Shown here: piece after piece, positions 8,801-18,657 of the stretch | Layout of the letters: the number at the start of each line of letters is the position of its first letter | Position numbering within the stretch: the stretch's first letter is position 1 | Origin: Globodera rostochiensis | Taxonomy: Eukaryota; Nematoda; Chromadorea; Rhabditida; Heteroderidae | Direction of reading: 5' to 3' | DNA length: 64,000 nucleotides | NCBI GenBank assembly: GCA_018350325.1 | Contig: JAEVLN010000011.1 | Coordinates: 2,786,449-2,850,448, forward strand | Notes under the pieces: model-generated | The model's input: the letters and a program-made list of their open reading frames with translations, nothing else | Database searches by the model: none | What the model was told of the DNA's origin: nothing | Position numbers and translations under genes: made by a program

Positions 8801-11099
8801 GGGACGAAGAGGAAGAAAGGGGGGCTAAGACGGCTAAAAAGAAGAAGCCGTACAAGGAATTGACGCTTGAGGAAAAGGTGGAGCTGATACGACTTGCGGA
8901 ACGCTGCTCAAACCTCAGCCAGGCTAGCATTGCGGAACGATATGCGATCGCCAAAAGCAACGTCTGTCGGATTCTTCAACGAAAGGACGAGTACATAATG
9001 GCACTGGAAAGTGCCGGATTTGCCGGAAGCCGCAAACGGAAGCTGAGGGCAGTGCCATCGGGCGGGGGACTGAGCGGCGGTGGCGGTTCAACGGAAGGAG
9101 GGGAAAGGGCGGCGGGAGGAGGGGTAAACGGAAATTGTGAGCAACAAGCGGAGGCGAGGGCGAGTGGAGGCGGAGGAGAGGAAGTTGCCGAAGGGATGGT
9201 GGACATGGAGTTGACAGAAGAGGATGGAAGAGGTGGAGGGGAAGAGGAGGAAGGAATGAGGGGGGAAGGAAGAGGTGGAGGGGAAGAGGGGGAAGGAAGA
9301 GGAGAAAGGAATGAGGGGGGAAGGAAGAGGTGGAGGGGGAAGAGGAGGAAGGAAGAGGGGGAAGGAGGGGGGAAAGGAGGAGGAAAGGGAGGGGGGAAGG
9401 AAGAGGTGGAGGGGAAGAGGGGGAAGGAAGAGGAGAAAGGAATGAGGGGGGAAGGACGAGGTGGAGGGGAAGAGGAGGAAGGAAGAGGGGGAAGGAAGGG
9501 GGGAAAGGAGGAGGAAAGGGAGGGGGGAAGGAAGAGGTGGAGGAGGAGGGGGAAAGGAAAGGGGGGGGGGGAAGATGTTCAATTGGTTATGGGAAGAGAA
9601 AAGGAAGGGAGGGGCCTGCCGGTGAACTTAAAGCAAAAATAATTCAAATATGTCAAAATGGCTTCAACTCTTTCTTTCTTCAGATAGCGACGCTCTCCGT
9701 GTCCATATGTCCAACGAACACAATATCGGCCGAGCCTTCCTTTGCCGCTGTTGTAATTGGGCATTTCGGGACAAAAATGCTCTTCACGAGCACTTAATGG
9801 TCGGTCGGTTAAGGGACAAAAAGGGAAATATTTCGGAGGGTTTCCCGACTTTTCATTTTCATTTCCATTTTCTCTGATCAATTATCCCGTCATTCCTACT
9901 AATTTATAGGAGCGAAGGACCGATCAAACGACGGGGGAGGACAACAACGGCATCAGTTTGAAAGGCGAGGAGAGACGGAACCTTTCGCCGAAAGAGGGGC
10001 GAACGGGGGACACAATGCCAATGCCGTCTTCGATTGGCCTTTCTCTCGATCAACTTTCGTTGGCCAGCGAACAGAACACTCTGATGGCAACAATTTGGAG
10101 CAACATTTTGTTAAACCAAAGCCAATTGCGTCACCATTTGGCCAACGGAAGGGCGGCGGCGGCGACGGGAGTTGAACAGGAAAATATGCCGAAGACGGAC
10201 GGCGGAGGAGGGCCAAACCGAACGTCTGAACAAATCGTCGACTTCGCTGTGAGCTTCGACTAGTTAAGCCTCCGAGTGACAAATTGCCCCTTTCCTTCTC
10301 ACAGTTTGCGCACCATTTGGCTTCTGCTTTCACCTCCTCCCAAGCGCAGCCGTCCTCCTCCGCCTCCTCCTCCTCCTCCTCCTCCTCCTCCTTCTTGCCC
10401 GCCATGCCGACCGGCACTACCGTTATCGTCCAGAACGGCGTGCCCTCCTCCTCCTCTTCGACGTCATCGTCCTCCTCCTCCTCCTCCTCCTCGGCCTCTT
10501 CTTTATCATCCTCATCCTTTTCCAACAACTGTCTCATCCATTCTTCTTCCCTTCCGCTCGGCGCTTCCTCCTTCGACTCCGACTCGGAGTTGAGCAGTCA
10601 CAGTCAGACGATTTCGCCCACCCATTCGGACCGGGGAACGCGACGTTTTGTGCCGCCCACTCAGAAACAGCAAAATGTCGCCGGAGGGGCGACGAACTTT
10701 CATCAGAACGTCGCCCAACAGCAAACGGAGGCACAATGTGCACATTGTTTGGTGGCAAAGCCTCGGCTGTTGTTGGCACAAGCAAGAAGCTCTTATTTGG
10801 AAGCGACCACTGTCAGTTTCCAAGTAATTTTTAAGCTTCTCCTATTAAACATCAAAGATTATTACATTAATTAGAACGAATTGTTGCGGCTAAACGCAAA
10901 ATGCCTTTTGGCGGAACAATGCGTTCGGCGATTGGAAATGGAATTACGCCAATGGCGCGAACGGAACGATTTTCTGCGCTTTCGGCTGTTGGAATGCCGA
11001 GAAAAGACGCTGGAAATTATTGCCGGGGGCGGCACTGCCGGGGCGCAAACGGAGCTGAGCAAATTTGTGGGCGATGTGTTGAAAATTACGCTGGTTTAG
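5819..11099 (+). CDS. C2H2 zinc-finger transcription factor, Ser-rich, C-terminal coiled coil
   Basis: Exons: 5819-5906, 5952-6071, 9684-9799, 9910-10248, 10305-10823, 10875-11099 (468 residues). Finger 1 is FRCSYCLKQF...SLSRHRMQAH. Finger 2 is split by the 3.6-kb intron: CAQCRIPFG, then NSDALRVHMSNEH. This split, with matching phase, is the best evidence for joining 6071 to 9684. A third finger (LCRCCNWAFRDKNALHEHL) lacks a normally spaced last His and may be degenerate. Then follow a hydrophilic linker, a poly-Ser region, and a final exon rich in Leu, Arg and Glu (NELLRLNAKC...LEMELRQWRERND) that should form a coiled coil. Likely a nuclear DNA-binding protein; the orthologue is not recognised. 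The start is uncertain: an upstream exon joining at 5810 is possible. The first intron is only 45 nt and in frame. Confidence 0.75.
6425..6627. repeat. Dimeric minisatellite, about 51-bp unit
   Basis: Four units of the type cattaagcgttgttctaaac...cttgacgtgtcc. Two slightly different versions alternate (CGGCACTCTCGAATAGG and CGACACTCTCGAATAAG), so the array is an A-B-A-B dimer. Confidence 0.85.
7330..7372. repeat. GGGAAAA short tandem repeat
   Basis: About six copies of a 7-bp purine unit followed by a G run, inside the zinc-finger intron. Confidence 0.85.
8644..9642 (+). CDS. CENP-B/Psq-type helix-turn-helix protein inside the zinc-finger intron
   Basis: Open frame from ATG 8644 (a better start may be ATG 8764, MEDEAAKRRETEG). 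Residues about 75-130 form a CENP-B_N/Psq-type domain: LTLEEKVELIRLAERCSNLS, then QASIAERYAIAKSNVCRILQ. It is preceded by an acidic stretch and a basic KKKKPYK. After a Gly-rich linker the frame enters a purine minisatellite (9229-9570) coding only E, G, R and K, so the true 3' end is unclear and an exon may stop near 9230. It could be a nested gene, or an alternative first exon of the surrounding zinc-finger gene. Such domains come from Tigger/pogo transposases and are used by several nuclear proteins; no DDE transposase follows here. Confidence 0.55.
   Translation: MVDNGTAPPPPPPPSFRFNVLISNQCHSLNGGLLCKEENLMEDEAAKRRETEGDEEEERGAKTAKKKKPYKELTLEEKVELIRLAERCSNLSQASIAERYAIAKSNVCRILQRKDEYIMALESAGFAGSRKRKLRAVPSGGGLSGGGGSTEGGERAAGGGVNGNCEQQAEARASGGGGEEVAEGMVDMELTEEDGRGGGEEEEGMRGEGRGGGEEGEGRGERNEGGRKRWRGKRRKEEGEGGGKGGGKGGGKEEVEGKRGKEEEKGMRGEGRGGGEEEEGRGGRKGGKEEEREGGRKRWRRRGKGKGGGEDVQLVMGREKEGRGLPVNLKQK
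9229..9570 (+). repeat. Purine-only minisatellite (GGAAGAGG-type)
   Basis: More than 300 bp of nearly pure A/G on the + strand. Units of about 22-60 bp are built from GGAAGAGGTGGAGGGGAAGAGG, with longer repeats of a block containing AGGAATGAGGGGGGAAGGA. Its strand asymmetry could favour triplex or R-loop structures. Confidence 0.8.
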
Positions 11100-11256
11100 C
11101 AGTGAAGAGAATGGCCGGGAGCCGAACGATCGATTGCTTTTTGCTGATCAGAGGGACAAAAAGTGATCAAAAAGCACTATTGGGCTCCCTAAAGACGGAA
11201 CAGAAGACAATTGATGCGTTAACCCCGAAGGGCAATGTCTTCCGAAGACTCAATGC

Positions 11257-11600
11257 CCCCCCCCGTCCCGGACATTTCGTCGAATGCCCCCCATCCCGGA
11301 CATTTCGTCGAATGCCTCCCGTCCCGGACATTTCGTCGAATGCCTCCCGTCCCGGACATTTCGTCGAATGCCCCCCATCCCGGACATTTCGTCGAATGCC
11401 CCCCATCCCGGACATTTCGTCGAATGCCTCCCGTCCCGGACATTTCGTCGAATGCCCCCATCCCGGACATTTCGTCGAATGCCCCCCATCCCGGATATTT
11501 CGTCGAATGCCCCCCATCCCGGACATTTCGTCGAATGCCCCCATCCCGGACATTTCGTCGAATGCCCCCCCATCCCGGACATTTCGTCGAATGCCCCCCC
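11257..11600. repeat. 28-bp minisatellite after the zinc-finger gene
   Basis: About 12 copies of catcccggacatttcgtcga+atgccccc, starting roughly 160 bp after the zinc-finger stop, so probably in its 3' UTR or just beyond. The unit lacks stops in several frames, which creates false open frames on both strands. Confidence 0.9.
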
Positions 11601-12062
11601 CACTTTCGTTGTTAAGCAATAATTCTTCGTGCAATTTGTTCCAACCACCAACCAAAAGAGTGTCGATACAAAACCAGCAGAGGGCACGCGTTTTTAGGCT
11701 CAAAATAAAAAAGTTATTCGCTTTCTTTAAGTTTTTAAGCCTTAAAATTCGTGCTCAAATAATCAAATTATTTTATTATTAGCGAATCATTAAATATTTA
11801 TTGTTTGTCTTTCATATACAAACATATCAATTAACCAATAAAATAAACACTGAATATATTTATATTATATACATTCGTTTACAAAACGATTAGAGATCGG
11901 ATCGCCCAAATCCGCGTTTTCTCGGGATCCGATTTTTTTCTGTGAAATCCCTGCGATTATCCGCCGATAGGTTTCGGACTTGGCCTGCTGTCGACCCGAC
12001 CTCCAAATTTGATTAATTCCAACTGATCACCGTCAAAATTGGAATGTGCTTGTTTTCGGGGA
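11601..12062. other. Intergenic region between convergent genes
   Basis: AT-rich. Overlapping AATAAA motifs near 11700 and 11835-11850 could serve as poly(A) signals for the zinc-finger gene. No gene seen. Confidence 0.4.
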
Positions 12063-15000
12063 TCACAAAATGTCGCTGGATACCCTGTTCACCACCGTGT
12101 ACTGCTCCCTCTGCTTGTCCACCCGTCCCCGAAACTCTCGACAGAGGAGCGCGTTGAGGAAGTTGATCCGGTATTGGGGGAGAACGGTGACCGTGAGCAG
12201 GGGGTTTACCATCTGATTGGGGACTTTTGGCGCGTTTCATTTAAATGTGTCCCCCGCGGCATTACCGAGTTCAGGTAGATCATGTACATCATCAGCCAAT
12301 AGAGGAAGATGGTCAAACATTCGTTCATCCGTTGGGGGTTCAACGACCTGAAAGCGGAAGCAATGACGAGCCAAAGACAAATGCCGAAACGTTTTTATTC
12401 GTTAGTCCCCGCAGGGCATTGAATGAATGAAACTGACCGTTGGAGGCCGGCGAATCGATAGGGGAGGAGCGTCAGGGCGGTGAACACCGTCGTCATGAAA
12501 ATAAAGTAGAAGGTGCGCATTTTGGCCGACACTTGGGCGGAGTTTGAACGGGCGGTGGAGGGGGAGGAGTCGCGCGGAGTTCGGAGGAGATGTTCTGAGA
12601 GTTCAAAAGAACGATTGGACCTAACTTGTCACTCCCGGATGTTCTGAGAGTTCAAAAGAACGATTGGACCTAACTTGTCCCTCCCGGATGTTCTGAGAGT
12701 TCAAAGGAACGATTTGGACCTAACTTGTCCCTCCCGGATGTTCTGAGAGTTCAAAAGAACGATTGGACCTAACTTGTCACTCCCGGATGTTCTGAGAGTT
12801 CAAAAGAACGATTGGACCTAACTTGTCACTCCCGGATGTTCTGAGAGTTCAAAAGAACGATTGGACCTAACTTGTCCCTCCCGGATGTTCTGAGAGTTCA
12901 AAGGAACGATTTGGACCTAACTTGTCCCTCCCGGATGTTCTGAGAGTTCAAAAGAACGATTGGACCTAACTTGTCACTCCCGGATGTTCTGAGAGTTCAA
13001 AAGAACGATTGGACCTAACTTGTTCCTCCCGGATGTTCTGAGAGTTCAAAAGAACGATTGGGCCTAACGGCTGCCCCCCGGCATTCGAACGGATAACCGC
13101 CAAATGAGTACCAATCTCTGTGGCTGGCATGGCACTGACCTTGGGCTTTGATCTGAGACCGATGTTCAGCAACAACTTTCATTATGTAAATGGCGACGAC
13201 CAGTGAAGTGACCGTTGGGATGACCCCGACGCAAATCATAAAGGGCAAATAAATGTGCAGACGATTGGGGAAGATGGCCAAAGTGATGCTTAATGAATGT
13301 ACAGTAACTACAGTAACTTTCAAAACATTTGGAAACGGTACAATTCAAACGCACCAATCTTCGTCAACGCAATGAAACGATTCGGTCGCCCAAGCGAAAA
13401 GAACGAAAGAGGTGGAAAAAATCCAACAGGCGGACACCAAATAGATGGCCCGAGCGCGGGTGAAGAGATTGGTATATCTGAATGCCGAAACGGTTTAAGG
13501 GGAAGGAAGGGAATGCCGAAACGGTTTAAGGGGAAGGAAGGGAATGCCGAAACGGTTTAAGGGGAAGGAAGGGAATGCCGAAACGGTTTAAGGGGAAGGA
13601 AGGGAATGCCGAAACGGTTTAAGGGGAAGGAAGGGAATGCCGAAACGGTTGGAGGGGAAGGAAGGGAATGCCGAAACGGTTTGAGGGGAAGGAAGGGAAT
13701 GCCGAAACGGTTGGAGGGGAAGGAAGGGAATGCCGAAACGGTTTAAGGGGAAGGAAGGGAATGCCGAAACGGTTTGAGGGGAAGGAAGGGAATGCCGAAA
13801 CGGTTTGAGGGGAAGGAAGGGAATGCCGAAAACGGTTTGAGGGGAAGGAAGGGAATGCCGAAACGGTTTGAGGGGAAGGAAGGGAATGCCGAAAACGGTT
13901 TGAGGGGAAGGAAGGGAATGCCGCGGTTGGAGGGGAAGGAAGGGAATGCCGAAACGGTTGGAGGGGAAGGAAGGGAATGCCGAAACGGTTTGAGGGGAAG
14001 GAAGGGAATGCCGAAACGGTTTGAGGGGAAGGAAGGGAATGCCGAAACGGTTTAAGGGGAAGGAAGGGAATGCCGAAACGGTTGGAGGGGAAGGAAGGGA
14101 ATGCCGAAACGGTTGGAGGGGAAGGAAGGGAATGCCGAAACGGTTTAAGGGGAAGGAAGGGAATGCCGAAACGGTTTGAGGGGAAGGAAGGGAATGCCGA
14201 AACGGTTTGAGGGGAAGGAAGGGAATGCCGAAACGGTTTAAGGGGAAGGAAGGGAATGCCGAAACGGTTTAAGGGGAAGGAAGGGAATGCCGAAACGGTT
14301 GGAGGGGAAGGAAGGGAATGCCGAAACGGTTGGAGGGGAAGGAAGGGAATGCCGAAACGGTTTAAGGGGAAGGAAGGGAATGCCGAAACGGTTTGAGGGG
14401 AAGGAAGGGAATGCCGAAACGGTTTAAGGGGAAGGAAGGGAATGCCGAAACGGTTTAAGGGGAAGGAAGGGAATGCCGAAACGGTTTGAGGGGAAGGAAG
14501 GGAATGCCGAAACGGTTGGAGGGGAAGGAAGGGAATGCCGAAACGGTTTAAGGGGAAGGAAGGGAATGCCGAAACGGTTTAAGGGGAAGGAAGGGAATGC
14601 CGAAACGGTTTAAGGGGAAGGAAGGGAATGCCGAAACGGTTTAAGGGGAAGGAAGGGAATGCCGAAACGGTTTAAGGGGAAGGAAGGGAATGCCGAAACG
14701 GTTTGAGGGGAAGGAAGGGAATGCCGAAACGGTTGGAGGGGAAGGAAGGGAATGCCGAAACGGTTGGAGGGGAAGGAAGGGAATGCCGAAACGGTTTGAG
14801 GGGAAGGAAGGGAATGCCGAAACGGTTTGAGGGGAAGGAAGGGAATGCCGAAACGGTTGGAGGGGAAGGAAGGGAATGCCGAAACGGTTGGAGGGGAAGG
14901 AAGGGAATGCCGAAACGGTTGGAGGGGAAGGAAGGGAATGCCGAAACGGTTTGAGGGGAAGGAAGGGAATGCCGAAACGGTTGGAGGGGAAGGAAGGGAA

Positions 15001-18000
15001 TGCCGAAACGGTTGGAGGGGAAGGAAGGGAATGCCGAAACGGTTTAAGGGGAAGGAAGGGAATGCCGAAACGGTTTAAGGGGAAGGAAGGGAATGCCGAA
15101 ACGGTTGGAGGGGAAGGAAGGGAATGCCGAAACGGTTGGAGGGGAAGGAAGGGAATGCCGAAACGGTTGGAGGGGAAGGAAGGGAATGCCGAAACGGTTT
15201 AAGGGAAAGGAAGGGAATGCCGAAACGGTTTAAGGGGAAGGAAGGGAATGCCGAAACGGTTTAAGGGGAAGGAAGGGAATGCCGAAACGGTTTGAGGGGA
15301 AGGAAGGGAATGCCGAAACGGTTGGAGGGGAAGGAAGGGAATGCCGAAACGGTTTGAGGGGAAGGAAGGGAATGCCGAAACGGTTGGAGGGGAAGGAAGG
15401 GAATGCCGAAACGGTTGGAGGGGAAGGAAGGGAATGCCGAAACGGTTTAAGGGGAAGGAAGGGAATGCCGAAACGGTTTAAGGGGAAGGAAGGGAATGCC
15501 GAAACGGTTGGAGGGGAAGGAAGGGAATGCCGAAACGGTTGGAGGGGAAGGAAGGGAATGCCGAAACGGTTGGAGGGGAAGGAAGGGAATGCCGAAACGG
15601 TTTGAGGGGAAGGAAGGGAATGCCGAAACGGTTTGAGGGGAAGGAAGGGAATGCCGAAACGGTTGGAGGGGAAGGAAGGGAATGCCGAAACGGTTTGAGG
15701 GGAAGGAAGGGAATGCCGAAACGGTTGGAGGGGAAGGAAGGGAATGCCGAAACGGTTTGAGGGGAAGGAAGGGAATGCCGAAACGGTTGGAGGGGAAGGA
15801 AGGGAATGCCGAAACGGTTTGAGGGGAAGGAAGGGAATGCCGAAACGGTTGGAGGGGAAGGAAGGGAATGCCGAAACGGTTGGAGGGGAAGGAAGGGAAT
15901 GCCGAAACGGTTGGAGGGGAAGGAAGGGAATGCCGAAACGGTTGGAGGGGAAGGAAGGGAATGCCGAAACGGTTTGAGGGGAAGGAAGGGAATGCCGAAA
16001 CGGTTTGAGGGGAAGGAAGGGAATGCCGAAAACGGTTTGAGGGGAAGGAAGGGAATGCCGAAACGGTTTAAGGGGAAGGAAGGGAATGCCGAAACGGTTG
16101 GAGGGGAAGGAAGGGAATGCCGAAACGGTTGGAGGGGAAGGAAGGGAATGCCGAAACGGTTGGAGGGGAAGGAAGGGAATGCCGAAACGGTTTAAGGGGA
16201 AGGAAGGGAATGCCGAAAACGGTTTGAGGGGAAGGAAGGGAATGCCGAAAACGGTTGGAGGGGAAGGAAGGGAATGCCGAAACGGTTTGAGGGGAAGGAA
16301 GGAAATGCCGAAAACGGTTGGAGTGGAAGGAAGGGAATGCCGAAACGGTTAGAGGGGAAGGAAGGGAGTGCAGTGAAAAGCAAGTTAGCTTTGAAAAAGA
16401 GAAAGCACCTGAGGGGAAAGCGGAAGAAGAACAGCTTGTCGAGGTTGAGGAACACAAGCGAGATGGAGGACACGATCAGAGCGATCCAACACAGCTGAAA
16501 CAAACGGAAGCATATGAAGTAATTATTGGAAGGGGGCGGCGGCAAATTGGCGGGCATTGGTAAATTAAAATATGAATTTTGGCATACGGTAACCATCGAA
16601 TGTTGGCCGACTTTTCAAAAGAATGGCCAATAAAGTTTTGGGACTATTCCGACAAATTTCTTTTTTCTGTAGGCGTCGGACAAACAAAAAACCGAACGTT
16701 TTCATTCGTTGCTTTTACCATGTGCATGGCTGCGGAGACAAACCGGGGGAACTTCCGAATGATTCCGGCACGCGGTGCCAATTCCACCGGATAACACAGC
16801 GCTAAAGGCGTTAAGTGAATAATGAATTAATTTAAGGGGGGGAGGGGGTAATTAATGGGGGGAGGGGGTAATTAACGGGGGAGGGGGTAATTAATGGGGG
16901 GAGGGGGTAATTAATGGGGGGAGGGGGGTACTTAAGGGGGGAGGGGGTAATTAATGGGGGGAGGGGGGTAATTAATGGGGGGAGGGGGTAATTAATGGGG
17001 GAGGGGGTACTTAAGGGGGGGAGGGGGTAATTAATGGGGGGAGGGGGTAATTAATGGGGGAGGGGGTAATTAATGGGCGGAGGGGGGTACTTAATGGGGG
17101 GGAGGAATTAATGAGGGGGGGGGGTAATTAATGGGGGGAGGGGGTAATTAATGGGGGGAGGGGGTAATTAATGGGGGAGGGGGTACTTAAGGGGGGGAGG
17201 GGGTAATTAATGGGGGGAGCGGGTAATTAATGGGGGAGGGGGGTACTTAATGGGGGAGGGGGTAATTAATGGGGGGGGAATTAATGAGGGGGGGGGGTAA
17301 TTAATGGGGGGAGGGGATAAATGGGGGGCTAATTAATGGGGGGAGGGGGGTCTTAAGGGGGGAGGGGGTAATTAATGGGGGGAGGGGGTAATTAATGGGG
17401 GGAGGGGGTATTAATGGGGGAAGGGGGTACTTAATGGGGGGAGGGGGTAATTAATGGGGGGGGGGGAATAATGAGGGGGGGGGGTAATTAATGGGGGGAG
17501 GGGGTAATTAATGGGGGGAGGGGGTAATAATGGGGGGAGGGGGGTACTTAATGGTGGGAGGGGTAATTAATGGGGGGGGGGAATTAATGAGGGGGGGGGG
17601 GTAATTAATGGGGGGAGGGGATAAATGGGGGGCTAATTAATGGGGGGGGGAATTAATGAGGGGGCATTAATTAATGGGGGGAGGCGACTGACCGGTGAGC
17701 AGAAAGTCGGCGACGGTCATACTCAAAAGGAAGACGTGCAAACACTGAACACAAAACGGGTGAAAATTGCCGCCCTTTGGATGCGATCGGAACAAATTTC
17801 CGACACTTTCGAACTTTTTAGGCTTTCCAAATGCTTCTTCTCACTTTGTCGCTGGTCTTCCGCTGAATGTGTTTGGCGGCTGCATAAATAACGTACAATT
17901 GAAGGACGGACGAAAGGACGGTGAAGACGAGCATAATCGAGTCCATGTCCCCGGTGAAAGCGATGATTGTGTCCGCCGAAATGATCTGTTTTTTGTTTGT

Positions 18001-18006
18001 TGGCAT
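12063..18006 (-). CDS. Rhodopsin-family G-protein-coupled receptor with satellite-filled introns
   Basis: Exons read from 5' on the - strand: 18006-17845, 17744-17693, 16801-16719, 16494-16409, 13477-13355, 13288-13140, 12594-12438, 12347-12266, 12212-12063; every phase agrees (347 residues). TM1 SIMLVFTVLSSVLQLYVIYA; TM2 CLHVFLLSMTVADFLLTA; TM3 LCWIALIVSSISLVFLNLDK (LDK stands where DRY is usual); TM4 AIYLVSACWIFSTSFVLFAW; TM5 IYLPFMICVGVIPTVTSLVV; TM6 FYFIFMTTVFTALTLLPYRF; TM7 CLTIFLYWLMMYMIYLNS, then MVNPLLTV (NPxxY-like). Extracellular Cys in CYPVELAP and in HCVDEDC could form the usual disulphide. Probably an orphan neuropeptide- or amine-type receptor in the plasma membrane; no ligand can be named. 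The start (ATG 18006) is provisional and an upstream exon is possible. Three introns are filled with tandem arrays. Confidence 0.8.
12595..13068. repeat. 49-bp tandem array with repeated 3' splice sites
   Basis: Ten copies (the last partial) of ctgagagttcaaaagaacga...cccggatgtt lie in the receptor intron before TM6. Read on the - strand, each copy ends in TTTTGAACTCTCAG/AACATC, the sequence of the acceptor actually needed at 12594/12595. Confidence 0.92.
13480..16370. repeat. 31-bp satellite, about 93 copies, in a receptor intron
   Basis: Unit AAGGGGAAGGAAGGGAATGC + CGAAACGGTTT. The main variants are GGTTTAAGG, GGTTTGAGG and GGTTGGAGG, with a few units carrying an extra A (GAAAACGG). It fills the intron between the TM3 and TM4 exons. 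On the - strand the exon acceptor CGGCATTCAG differs from the array unit CGGCATTCCC by only two bases. Confidence 0.95.
16836..17684. repeat. GGGGGAGGGGGTAATTAAT satellite in a receptor intron
   Basis: Roughly 40 units of 18-21 bp combine two G runs with TAATTAAT. Variants have TACTTAA. The array nearly fills the intron between the TM2 and TM3 exons and ends 8 bp from the TM2 donor (CACCG/GTCAGTCG on the - strand). Confidence 0.93.
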
Positions 18007-18504
18007 GACTGTCGTAAATGTAAAATTGATCAGAAGTTCTGTCCTCCCAATTTCATTTAATCCAAATGACGTCATCCGCGAGTTTTCTCATCAAACTCTG
18101 ATCAGAGTTCACGCGAAATTGTGCTTTATAGCAGTAGCTAATGATTCGACCGTTTTAGTTAAACGTTTGTTTCCGGACAGAACCAAACGGACGGACCGGA
18201 AATGCCCAGAACATTTGCTCACGTGGGAGTTGGTGCACACCTCGCCGCCCTCCTCGCCCTGTTCGCCACTGTCATCGCCCGCGCGAAATGCTTGGGACGG
18301 GGAGGACGTTGTCGGCGGTGACGCCGTGGCCACCATCGCCATTTTGACGAGTTTATCTTTCAACAGTTCGATGCCTTTCATTCGCCCGCCTCAAGAAGTA
18401 TTTGCACACCAACGAACAGTTTGTTTTTGTTTGCTTTTAGCTCAATTCTTTTGTTTAAATTTTTTGAGGATATGCAAATGTAATTTAAAGGAAAGCAATG
18501 AGCG
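18007..18504. other. Upstream region of the receptor gene
   Basis: A - strand frame at 18109-18381 (starting MKGIELLKDKLVKMAMV) is moderately complex and could contain an N-terminal exon of the receptor, but no splice pairing is compelling. No other feature seen. Confidence 0.3.
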
Positions 18505-18657
18505 GAGGGGGGGGGGGGGGAGGGAACCCCTCAGGGGGGGGGGGAGGGTGGGGGGGGGGACCCTTCAGGGGGAGGGGAGGGGGGAACCCCTCAGGGGGAG
18601 GGGAGGGGGGAACCCTTCAGGGGGAGGGGAGGGGGGAACCCTTCAGGGGGAGGGGAG
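18505..18657. repeat. G-rich minisatellite (GGGGAGGGGAGGGGGGAACC)
   Basis: About six units of GGGGGAGGGGAGGGGGGAAC + CC(T/C)TCAG, strongly G-rich on the + strand. Confidence 0.85.

Noticed and set aside
9088..9582. Pro/Ser/Phe-rich - strand frame opposite the HTH gene
   Set aside because: Mirror of the purine minisatellite on the other strand.
11219..11703. Overlapping frames on both strands coding PDISSNA or DEMSG repeats
   Set aside because: Artefact of a 28-bp minisatellite whose unit lacks stops in several frames; no start, domain or splice support.
12589..16370. CRISPR-like direct repeats
   Set aside because: Units are contiguous tandem copies without unique spacers, in a eukaryotic gene.
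13490..16400. Chains of open frames coding GRKGMPKRFEGKEGNAETV repeats
   Set aside because: They are by-products of a 31-bp satellite; the frame cycles with the repeat and the array lies in an intron of a gene on the other strand.
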